31,268 nt of DNA, from contig JAAZJE010000032.1 in assembly GCA_012800515.1 (NCBI GenBank), forward strand, positions 1-31,268, in the 5' to 3' direction. Origin of the DNA: Clostridiaceae bacterium (GTDB lineage Bacteria > Bacillota > Clostridia > Saccharofermentanales > Fastidiosipilaceae). The position numbers and the translations under genes are program-made. Under the pieces are notes generated by a model that did no database searches, was not told the origin of the DNA, and saw only the letters and a list, made by a program, of their open reading frames with translations. Shown here piece after piece: positions 25,104 through 31,268 of this stretch. Numbering within the stretch: the stretch's first letter is position 1; each line of letters begins with the position of its first letter.

Positions 25104-25502
25104 CTACCTGTGTGCAACCGCTTCGATCTCAACCAAAGCATCCTTCGGCAGACGCGCAACTTCAACCGCCGATCGAGCCGGCACTTCCCCCGGATCGAAG
25201 AAGCTCGCATAAACCCCGTTCATCTCCGCAAACGTCCCCATATCCTTTAGGAATACCATCGTCTTTATAACCTTATCCATACCGCTACCGGCAGCTTCAA
25301 GAACTTTTTTCACATTAGTCAGACACTGCCTGGTTTGCTCCACCACCGTTGCCGGCATCTTCCCGGTCGCCGGATTGATCGGCAATTGCCCCGACGTAAA
25401 AACCAAAGACCCGAAGCCAATACCCTGCGCATACGGCCCGATCGCCGCCGGCGCCGACTCCGTACTTATCATCTGCTTTTCAGCTCTCACCATTTCGCTC
25501 AT
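25104..25502 (-). CDS. ridA: RidA family reactive-intermediate deaminase
   Basis: The 132-residue cytosolic trimeric enzyme of the RidA/YjgF family hydrolyses reactive enamine/imine intermediates from PLP enzymes such as threonine dehydratase. Typical features are PAAIGPYAQGI near the N-terminus, FTSGQLPINPATG, QCLTNVKKVLEAAGS and VPARSAVEVARLPKDALVEIEAVA, with the carboxylate-binding Arg (PARS) and the late Glu. The frame extends upstream to 25559, but the ATG at 25502 has AAAGGAG eight bases before it, and the extension has no family similarity. It appears to be transcribed alone. Confidence 0.94.
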   Translation of the reverse strand: MSEMVRAEKQMISTESAPAAIGPYAQGIGFGSLVFTSGQLPINPATGKMPATVVEQTRQCLTNVKKVLEAAGSGMDKVIKTMVFLKDMGTFAEMNGVYASFFDPGEVPARSAVEVARLPKDALVEIEAVAHR

Positions 25503-25773
25503 CAGAAAACTCCTTTCTTGATTGTGCACAGCCAATTCCGACCGTACTCCCTTCTTCATCAGACATCATCGCACTGGACACAGCCGTTTTCGTCCGACTT
25601 CCCCAATTTTACCAGTTAACGCTCCACCTAATCAAAATTCTCGCAGCCGCAATTTCGCCCGGTGTTTCGTGACCAACTCAGTCGTTAGCTTCGACACCCC
25701 CTTCGACTACTGCTTTGCGCCAACTTCCGACCTGCTCCGTCTTCAACTACACCCCAGATCCGCCCCAGATCCG

Positions 25774-25840
25774 CCCGCTTTTTCAACCATTACAGCCTCA
25801 GTGGAGCCGCGCAAACAAACGTTAACTGTACGATCGGAGT
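25774..25840 (+). repeat. Decayed copy of the palindromic repeat core
   Basis: The left arm (CCCGC, then TTTTTCAACCATTACAGCCT) closely follows locus A, including the GCCTCA start of the loop. The right part is divergent but ends GATCGGAGT, similar to the AATCGGGGT end of the core. The length of 67 bp matches the 65-bp core. Confidence 0.5.
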
Positions 25841-25920
25841 TTCGGCATCAGCGTATGACTAAAGTCACCGTTCTACTCGACTTTCGAGCGTCTTTGCGTT
25901 GAACCGCCCTTTTCCCAGTC

Positions 25921-25992
25921 GAGATTTCAGTTATTACAGCACCTACACAAGGTCGCCCTGGATTTGTTTGTGTAAAACCTGAAATCGGGGTC
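25921..25992 (+). repeat. Copy of the palindromic repeat core, locus C
   Basis: GAGATTTCAGTTATTACA and TGTAAAACCTGAAATCGGGG form the arms around a longer loop (about 72 bp in all), in the same orientation as locus A. It stands alone without the 123-bp period. Confidence 0.75.
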
Positions 25993-26138
25993 ATAAGGAA
26001 GAACGTCGGAGGGTCGTTAGGACTAAAACCACGTATCCTACTGACAAAGCTGTAGGGTTCACTCATCAAACACGTTGCTTCAACAAGCAATGTCGCCTCC
26101 CCTCGTCGTACAACCTGAAATTCCTACCGAGATGGGAT

Positions 26139-26171
26139 AGAAAAAGAACCGAAGCGGCAGAAAATGAACCG
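26139..26171 (+). repeat. Direct 13-mers with 20-bp period, possible IS21-like end remnant
   Basis: AGAAAAAGAACCG (26139-26151) and AGAAAATGAACCG (26159-26171) are spaced exactly 20 bases apart and followed by GGTCAA. Multiple terminal repeats of this kind, with AAAATGAACCG-like sequence, are seen at ends of IS21-family elements. No transposase remains, so the label is tentative. Confidence 0.25.
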
Positions 26172-26299
26172 GGTCAATAGTATTCCGACGAAGCTGAGAG
26201 TAAACCGGCGAGCCAGAGAGCGGATCGAAGGGACTATCTCGCACCGACAGGGAAAGGATGAGTTCATCGGAAACAACAATCTACTACAGGCCCGGGAAC

Positions 26300-26329
26300 A
26301 AAAAACTACCGCGGTGTTATGGCGGTAGT
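26300..26329 (-). terminator. Terminator after the DUF559-like gene
   Basis: On the minus strand ACTACCGC and GCGGTAGT (26322-26329 with 26305-26312) form an 8-bp stem followed by TTTTT. It lies 132 bases after the stop codon of the nuclease-fold gene. Confidence 0.75.
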
Positions 26330-26460
26330 GATAAATAGTACATCTATTATTAATCCGGTCTCAGCCCTTTAGATCGGGAGACAACCTAAAATGATTCCCG
26401 TCAATAGCGATAGCTCCGAACCCTGCATCTCGCGCACATAGGCCTCTCAGATAAGCGCAC

Positions 26461-27738
26461 TCAACACAGAGCTCGGCCGTATATAGACGTTGCGTCACGA
26501 GCACGCACCTCGGACAAGATCTGCCGTGCCGGGAAACTTCGCATATATCGCCGCTCGCCCGCTCGTCGACCTTCGGCTCGGCGCTGACGCTCCTCCATTT
26601 CCAAAAAGTGCAGGGCCGAACGGTTCCAAGGCCACATATCCAAACCCCAACGCCTCGGACCGTCAAATAGGTTCATAATCTGTATGCGCTCGAGTTCGCG
26701 GCGACTTTGGCGGCGCTCATAACGGGCCGTATATCTGTCCGGATCTCCATGTCCCTCATACCTCGTCCATTCCGACAGGGTGCTGTCCATCAACATATCC
26801 TGCAAAGCATGACGCAGTTTCCAAAAACCGCGCGCCCGGATTCGAATCCGTCGCCCCAGCTTGCGGCACAACAAATCACGGGCAAACAACTCAAAGTCCG
26901 ACGGGTTCTCCGCATGAAGCGTCGTCATGCTCACGACCGCAAAATTCTCGCGACTCAGCCGCAGGGCACGCCGCGAGTCGGCTATCTGCGCCTCTTTGCT
27001 CCCATGATGCGTAATCCCGTCATACTCAATAACGAGCCGTTCCGACGGCAAGACAAAATCACCGTAAAAAACACCGCTTTCGCCTGCCCCGACATCCGCC
27101 TGCTTCAGAACGATTTTATGGTTAAAGCGCAATCCCCGCAGATTCAGTCCGCCCAGAGCATTCGGCAACGAGAGGAGCATAAAAACTATCGCCTCACGCG
27201 GAGAATTGCACCTGTCGGCGGCATATCGCAACGCTCGCAAAGCCCGCCTGCGCCCACGATGTCCGCTCATCCTCTGCGCGCAGTCGAACAATTTCTTCAC
27301 CGTCGTCAACGGCTGCGAGTACAGGCCGTCCGGAAACGCACAAAGAAGAATCGCCAAAAGGATCGCGCCGAGGATATCGAGGTCCTGAGCCACCTGCAGA
27401 AAAGCCAGCTCCGGCGAAGCCACGTATACTCCGCGTTCTGCGTTATAGATTACATATTTGGGCGGCACGCGTAATTTGCAGTAATGAACCTGATGGCCCT
27501 TATTCTGATAGCGGTCGGCATAGTTGAAAACAGTCATATGTTCTTTCGGGCCGGCGAGCGCGGGAAGATTGAAGTGAGCATCGATAAAGGGAACTTGCCA
27601 AAACATTAAGGCGCTCCAGCCGCTGACACAACGGATCCCCGCCAGTTTTGGATTGGCATGCTTACGCTTACCGGCGACCCTACCGACAGGCTTTTTGTTG
27701 TTGAACCGGGCGCTCCCGACAGTCTGTGTGCGGTTCAT
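26461..27738 (-). CDS. DUF559/Vsr-like PD-(D/E)XK nuclease-fold protein
   Basis: The 425-residue protein has an N-terminal part of about 170 residues with ASPELAFLQVA near 107, a segment found in AbiEi-like and related proteins. A C-terminal endonuclease-like domain follows. There, SPREAIVFMLLSLP (with E182), FYGDFVLPSERLVIEYDG (D227, E238, D240) and HH at 244-245 fit the PD-(D/E)XK core of DUF559/Vsr-type proteins. The tail from 300 on is highly basic, with many Arg. An SD of GGAGG lies eight bases before the ATG, and its own promoter and terminator flank it, so it is a stand-alone gene. No toxin partner or methyltransferase is adjacent. Whether it cuts DNA, and in what setting, is unknown. 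Confidence 0.65.
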   Translation of the reverse strand: MNRTQTVGSARFNNKKPVGRVAGKRKHANPKLAGIRCVSGWSALMFWQVPFIDAHFNLPALAGPKEHMTVFNYADRYQNKGHQVHYCKLRVPPKYVIYNAERGVYVASPELAFLQVAQDLDILGAILLAILLCAFPDGLYSQPLTTVKKLFDCAQRMSGHRGRRRALRALRYAADRCNSPREAIVFMLLSLPNALGGLNLRGLRFNHKIVLKQADVGAGESGVFYGDFVLPSERLVIEYDGITHHGSKEAQIADSRRALRLSRENFAVVSMTTLHAENPSDFELFARDLLCRKLGRRIRIRARGFWKLRHALQDMLMDSTLSEWTRYEGHGDPDRYTARYERRQSRRELERIQIMNLFDGPRRWGLDMWPWNRSALHFLEMEERQRRAEGRRAGERRYMRSFPARQILSEVRARDATSIYGRALC

Positions 27739-27784
27739 GGACTGGCCTCCAAAAAGCGGATTTTGATCCGTGATGACTGTCCCA

Positions 27785-27814
27785 ATTATACCCGGAGGCG
27801 GTACCGTGTGTCAA
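27785..27814 (-). promoter_or_regulatory. Promoter of the DUF559-like gene
   Basis: On the minus strand a consensus -35 TTGACA (27809-27814) and -10 TATAAT (27785-27790) are 18 bases apart, ending 46 bases before the start codon. Confidence 0.85.
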
Positions 27815-27957
27815 GCAAAATGCGCTACGGAAAAGAAGAATAAATTGTCGAAAAAGCGACAAAATAACTATAAGAAAGGATTAAATGCTACATATTAATA
27901 TATGGGCAAGTTTGGCCAAAATCGCAACAAAATCACGGCCCGAAGTAATTCCTGTAT

Positions 27958-27988
27958 GAAAAAGCGGTTAGACCTTGCGCCTAATCGC
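27958..27988 (-). terminator. Possible terminator of the flavodoxin-fold gene
   Basis: On the minus strand GCGATTAG and CTAACCGC form an 8-bp stem with one A-C mismatch around a 9-base loop, followed by TTTTTC. The stem overlaps the stop codon of the gene. Confidence 0.45.
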
Positions 27989-28676
27989 CCCGAATCCAGC
28001 CTTGCTCTATCCAGTAACGGTTATCCGTGGAATGGACTCCTTTCTTCAACACGCTCTTCTGCAACATGCGACAAATCGCAAACATCAGCCGCACACTGAG
28101 GTTCATGCGCGCCGGCCGCATCGCCACGTACTTTTCGCCGCACCGACGACACGCCGTCGTCAGCTTGCGCCGCCGCTTCTCCGACAGTTCATCCCAAATC
28201 ACGCCCTCCATCAGCCCGAAGCCCAGTCGCCGCACCGACGACACCCCCAACCAATGGAAACTCGTCCGCACATCCTTCTGCGCGGCCCCGTTCGGCGCGC
28301 CGATGCTCTGCGTAATAATCACCGCCCGTTTCGTGAACATCTCCCGCTTCGGCCGATGCACCATCCAATGCACGCCGAAATGATCGAGTAGCGTCTTCAC
28401 CTGCCCCGGCGCCCGCATCACATACACCGGATACGCAAAAACAATCAGATCCACCGCCAGCATCGCCTGCCAAATCGGCCGCACCTTCCCGGCATGCGGG
28501 CACTTGTCCTCGCTGTCCATGAAGCACACCTTGCACCCCGTGCAAAAACCCGGGGCGTCCCCCGGCAGATAAAACTCCGTAATCTCATTCCCGGCCCGCA
28601 ACGGCTCCAAAAAACTCTCTTTCAGATGATACGTACACCCCCGCACCATCGTTCCGTTAATAACCACAATCTTCAT
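27981..28676 (-). CDS. NADPH-dependent FMN reductase / flavodoxin-fold protein
   Basis: The 231-residue protein begins MKIVVINGTMVRGCTYHLKE, the phosphate-binding start of flavodoxin-like FMN reductases. A cluster C45-TG-C48-KV-C51 with C59 (in CTGCKVCF...KCPH) is shared with the iron-sulfur flavoprotein subgroup and may bind metal or act in redox. FAYPVYVMRAPGQVKTLLDHFG (about 85-106) is the flavin-loop region. The C-terminal third is basic with an amphipathic helix near 195-210 and is less conserved. The ATG at 28676 follows GGAGG by eight bases; a longer frame up to 28736 lacks support. The substrate is unknown. Confidence 0.82.
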   Translation of the reverse strand: MKIVVINGTMVRGCTYHLKESFLEPLRAGNEITEFYLPGDAPGFCTGCKVCFMDSEDKCPHAGKVRPIWQAMLAVDLIVFAYPVYVMRAPGQVKTLLDHFGVHWMVHRPKREMFTKRAVIITQSIGAPNGAAQKDVRTSFHWLGVSSVRRLGFGLMEGVIWDELSEKRRRKLTTACRRCGEKYVAMRPARMNLSVRLMFAICRMLQKSVLKKGVHSTDNRYWIEQGWIRGD

Positions 28677-28962
28677 TTTTGATCCTCCGCCATAACATCT
28701 TACCACGTTGCGCCGAACACATATAGTTCGTGTCAAATATTCGCAAAATTCCGGTCACCCCGCGGCTTCCCCGCAACTCCGCTTCCCGCATATTTATCCT
28801 CCCAAAGCTGTCTGTTCGGCGTTTTTGCTCCAACCAACATATTTCTCCAATTATCGAAAATTTCATCCGACACTTTTGCCCTCTCAATTGTATATGTGGT
28901 AGAAGCGACAAAATTTGCTTTAAATTTAAAATAACAATACTTACTTTGAAGGAGAATAAGTT
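28677..28962. promoter_or_regulatory. Divergent intergenic region, reductase / serpin
   Basis: This 286-bp AT-richer gap must contain promoters for both directions. CGAAC and GTTCG (about 28715-28731) form a short inverted repeat. Toward the serpins, TTGCTT (28915-28920) with AATACT (28936-28941) is only a weak promoter candidate. The serpin SD AAGGAG lies before the ATG at 28963. No gene is seen. Confidence 0.4.
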
Positions 28963-30483
28963 ATGCGCCGACCGAAATCACATCAAACCATGAAAACTAT
29001 CTTGGCAATAATCCTAATAATTCTGATTCTTCCCTTTGCCGCTTGCCAAATTGGCGACTCCAAAAGCCCGAGCGAGCCGAACAATCCGACCGCAAGCCCC
29101 ACACCGAGCGGATCCGGCACGCCTACCAAAAAGCCGACTCCCAACGTCACGCCGATCCCGCCCGGAAAGATCGTCAACCTAATGGCCACACTCAAAGCCA
29201 ACCCCGACGTAAAAGCTGCAAAAACGGACGAAGACAAAGCCGCGATTCTCAACGACTTCACCGTCCGCCTGATCCGCGCGCAACTGGCCGAGCGCGAGAA
29301 AAACAAGGAAAACAACAAAAACTTCCTGCTTTCGCCCTACGTTATGCAGAGCGTACTGGCCATGGTTGCCAACGGTGCGGGCGGCGATACATTAACTGAA
29401 ATGTTGGCCGTGCTGGGCGGCGAAGCACTCACCAGCGGCCATCCCGGCGGCAACTCCGGAACTTCCGGTGGCGGAAAGTCCGGCAGCAACTCCGACGGAG
29501 CGGCCACCGCCGATGCCACACTCCGTGCGTTGAACGAACTCATATTGGGCACACGGCGCGACAGCGAAAGGGAATTGCAGCAACTTTTTATTAGCGGCTC
29601 GATCTGGTACCGCACCGATGTTGAGGATTTCCGGATCAACCCGAACTTCCTGCAGACCAATGCCGACTACTTCGGCATCCCCAGCTTCGGCGCACCTTTC
29701 AATGATGACACCGTCAAGGCCGTCAACGATCTGATCGACAAACAGACCAAAGGACTCATCAAAGAGATCATAAAGGAGTTCAAAGATGAGAACCGCGTTG
29801 CTTTGTTCAGCACTTTACTCTTTGAGGCTAAGTGGCTCCATCCGTTCGCGGAGGCTCACGAGCAGGAAAATTGGTTCACAAACATTGACGGACAGAAGCA
29901 ATCTGTTCGGGCGATGTGGGTCAAAGACGAAATTGTATTTGAGGTTAAGGGAGGACAAGCCACGCTCCGGCCGTACGAGGGCGAAAACTACGCTATGCTC
30001 CTCATCCTTCCGGATGAAGGAACACTGCCGACCGATTTACTCAAATCCTGGACAGCGGACGATTGGTACAAAACCATAATGATACGGCGCAAATTAGATG
30101 CTACACGAGCATATGCGGCCATCACTTTGCCTGCCTTTACTTTCGGCACCGACAAAGACAACATGATACCAGCACTGGAAGCAATAGGCATGGAACTTGT
30201 CTTTGACGAAGGAGCCGCCGATCTGTCCTCTATGGGATCTGTAGCAGGCAATCTCTATGTCTCGGAACTGGAGCATAAAGCAAAAATAGTGGTCAACGAA
30301 CAGGGCACGATCGCCGCCGCCGTCGGCTCTGCCCTCTGCTCCAATGTCTCGATGCCGCAAAACTTCCTGACCTTTGACCGTCCTTTCGCCTATGCGATCG
30401 TCGACCTGAACACCGGCGTCCCCTACTTCATCGGCGTGATGAACTCGATCGATGAAACCCCGCCGCCCACCATAAAGGATTAG
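28963..30483 (+). CDS. Lipoprotein serpin (serine protease inhibitor) 1
   Basis: The 506-residue protein has a lipoprotein signal peptide: a hydrophobic stretch and lipobox FAAC with Cys28. A Pro/Ser/Thr-rich tether (about 30-68) comes next, then a full serpin domain. Family hallmarks are NFLLSPYVMQSVLAMVANGA, LLFEAKWLHPF, VSELEHKAKIVVNEQGT and DRPFAYAIVD...PYFIGVMNSI. The reactive loop runs from Glu446 (P17); the hinge GTIAAAVG has the small residues needed for loop insertion, so an inhibitory serpin is likely. Counting 17 residues puts P1-P1' at Val462-Ser463, suggesting an elastase-like target; this is inference. A Gly/Ser insertion (about 152-178) interrupts the early domain. It should sit on the outer face of the membrane. 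The paralogue starts 16 bases later. Confidence 0.93.
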   Translation: MRRPKSHQTMKTILAIILIILILPFAACQIGDSKSPSEPNNPTASPTPSGSGTPTKKPTPNVTPIPPGKIVNLMATLKANPDVKAAKTDEDKAAILNDFTVRLIRAQLAEREKNKENNKNFLLSPYVMQSVLAMVANGAGGDTLTEMLAVLGGEALTSGHPGGNSGTSGGGKSGSNSDGAATADATLRALNELILGTRRDSERELQQLFISGSIWYRTDVEDFRINPNFLQTNADYFGIPSFGAPFNDDTVKAVNDLIDKQTKGLIKEIIKEFKDENRVALFSTLLFEAKWLHPFAEAHEQENWFTNIDGQKQSVRAMWVKDEIVFEVKGGQATLRPYEGENYAMLLILPDEGTLPTDLLKSWTADDWYKTIMIRRKLDATRAYAAITLPAFTFGTDKDNMIPALEAIGMELVFDEGAADLSSMGSVAGNLYVSELEHKAKIVVNEQGTIAAAVGSALCSNVSMPQNFLTFDRPFAYAIVDLNTGVPYFIGVMNSIDETPPPTIKD

Positions 30484-30499
30484 ACAAAGAGACAAAATT

Positions 30500-31268
30500 A
30501 TGCGTAAACTGAAGTTGCACCGAACCACGAAGATTGTCTTGGCAATTATCCTGGTAATTCTGGCCGTCCCCTTCTCCGCTTGCAAAATCACAGGTCCGCA
30601 AGGTCGAACCGATTCGACCGAGCCCGACGGGCCGAACGCCACGACCAAAAAACCGACTCTCAACGTCACTCCGATCCCCGACGGACAAATTGTCAATTTA
30701 ATGGCCACACTTAAAGCCAAACCCGATGTAAAAGCTGCGGAAACGGACGCCGCTCGTGCCGCGATCCTCAACGACTTCTCCGTCCGACTGATCCGCGCGC
30801 AACTTGCCGAACGTGAAAAAGAACAGAAAAACAAAAGCAACTTCCTCCTCTCACCCTACGTCATGCAGAGCGTGTTGACCATGGTAGCCAACGGTGCGGC
30901 CGGCGACACACTATCTGAAATGTTGGCCGTGCTGGCCGGCAAATCCGGTGAAGGCGGCGAATCGGACAAAGTGACCGGCGACGCAGGCTCCGACGCCGAC
31001 AAAGTCGGGAAAGCCGCCGACGCCACACTCCGCGCGTTGAACGAACTCATGCTGGGCACGCGGCGCGACAGTGAACGGGAGGCGCAGCAACTTTTCATAA
31101 ACGGCTCGATCTGGTACCGCACCGGTGCCAGCTACTTCCGTATCAACCCGGACTTCCTGCAGACCAATGCCGACTACTTCGGAATCCCCGCCTTCGGCGC
31201 GCCCTTCGACAACGCGACCGTCAAAGCCATGAATGATTTAATCGCTGAACAGACCAAAGGACTCATCA
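30500..31268 (+). CDS. Lipoprotein serpin 2 (3' end outside window)
   Basis: An open frame from the ATG at 30500 runs to the window edge (256 codons seen). It is a close paralogue of the previous gene: lipobox FSAC with Cys28, the same VTPIPDGQIVNLMATLKA tether end, LLSPYVMQSVLTMVANGA, LNELMLGTRRDSERE and FLQTNADYFGIPAFGAPF. The loop corresponding to the Gly/Ser insertion differs completely (Gly/Asp/Lys-rich), and so does the Pro-rich tether. The SD is weak (AAAGA-like), so translation may depend on the first gene. The reactive-site loop lies beyond the window, so its target specificity cannot be judged. Confidence 0.9.
   Translation, partial: MRKLKLHRTTKIVLAIILVILAVPFSACKITGPQGRTDSTEPDGPNATTKKPTLNVTPIPDGQIVNLMATLKAKPDVKAAETDAARAAILNDFSVRLIRAQLAEREKEQKNKSNFLLSPYVMQSVLTMVANGAAGDTLSEMLAVLAGKSGEGGESDKVTGDAGSDADKVGKAADATLRALNELMLGTRRDSEREAQQLFINGSIWYRTGASYFRINPDFLQTNADYFGIPAFGAPFDNATVKAMNDLIAEQTKGLI

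Larger units (their letters stand above)
25560..26298. other. Gene-free stretch of about 740 bp
   Basis: No coding frame here looks like a protein. The stretch holds two decayed copies of the palindromic repeat (25774-25840 and 25921-25992), a short duplicated 11-mer CCCCAGATCCG (about 25751-25772) and the 13-mer pair at 26139-26171. I see no RNA gene. Confidence 0.6.

Noticed and set aside
26361..26666. A 101-codon minus-strand frame with CPRC and CVEC pairs
   Set aside because: It overlaps the 3' end of the DUF559-like gene in another frame, has no SD and no family resemblance; the Cys pairs are probably chance.

Overview
The window looks like chromosomal DNA of a moderately GC-rich Firmicute, probably of the class Clostridia. 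Three things point that way: the ctsR-mcsA-mcsB-clpC stress operon with a textbook CtsR operator, Firmicute-type promoters and Shine-Dalgarno (SD) sequences, and a long single-chain clostridial-type PurL. I cannot name the genus. I saw no rRNA, tRNA, CRISPR array or intact insertion sequence.

Layout. (1) 1-956: the 3' part of a zinc-ribbon/multi-pass membrane protein gene, convergent with and overlapping a glycerate kinase gene. (2) 915-7289, minus strand: ctsR-mcsA-mcsB-clpC followed by glycerate kinase. This is the CtsR regulon core: McsB phosphorylates arginines on substrates and delivers them to ClpC. A sigma-A promoter and a perfect CtsR box lie upstream. (3) 7290-7905: gene-free, with a tandem 123-bp repeat whose core is a long palindrome. 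(4) 7906-12905, plus strand: two CydD/CydC-like ABC exporter half-transporters and a DUF454 membrane protein, translationally coupled, then an AraC-family regulator. (5) 12906-13541: terminator, a second inverted array of the same 123-bp repeat, and a structured leader before purE. (6) 13542-23508, plus strand: purE-purL-purC-purF-purM-purN-purD, a tightly packed de novo purine operon; purH, purK and purB are not in the window. (7) 23586-25502: a bleomycin-hydrolase-type aminopeptidase and a convergent RidA, sharing a bidirectional terminator. (8) 25503-26460: gene-free, with two more decayed copies of the palindromic repeat. (9) 26461-28676, minus strand: a DUF559/Vsr-like nuclease-fold protein and a flavodoxin-fold reductase. 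(10) 28963 to the end, plus strand: two tandem lipoprotein serpins, the second cut off by the window edge.

Most interesting points. The PurL glutaminase domain has Ala where the catalytic Cys belongs, with further changes around it. The palindromic 123-bp-period repeat occurs at three intergenic loci. Two adjacent genes encode surface-anchored serpins. Several housekeeping enzymes carry low-complexity insertions or tails. I did not find a clear new defence or mobile system; the least characterised multi-gene unit is the CydDC-like/DUF454/AraC cassette.
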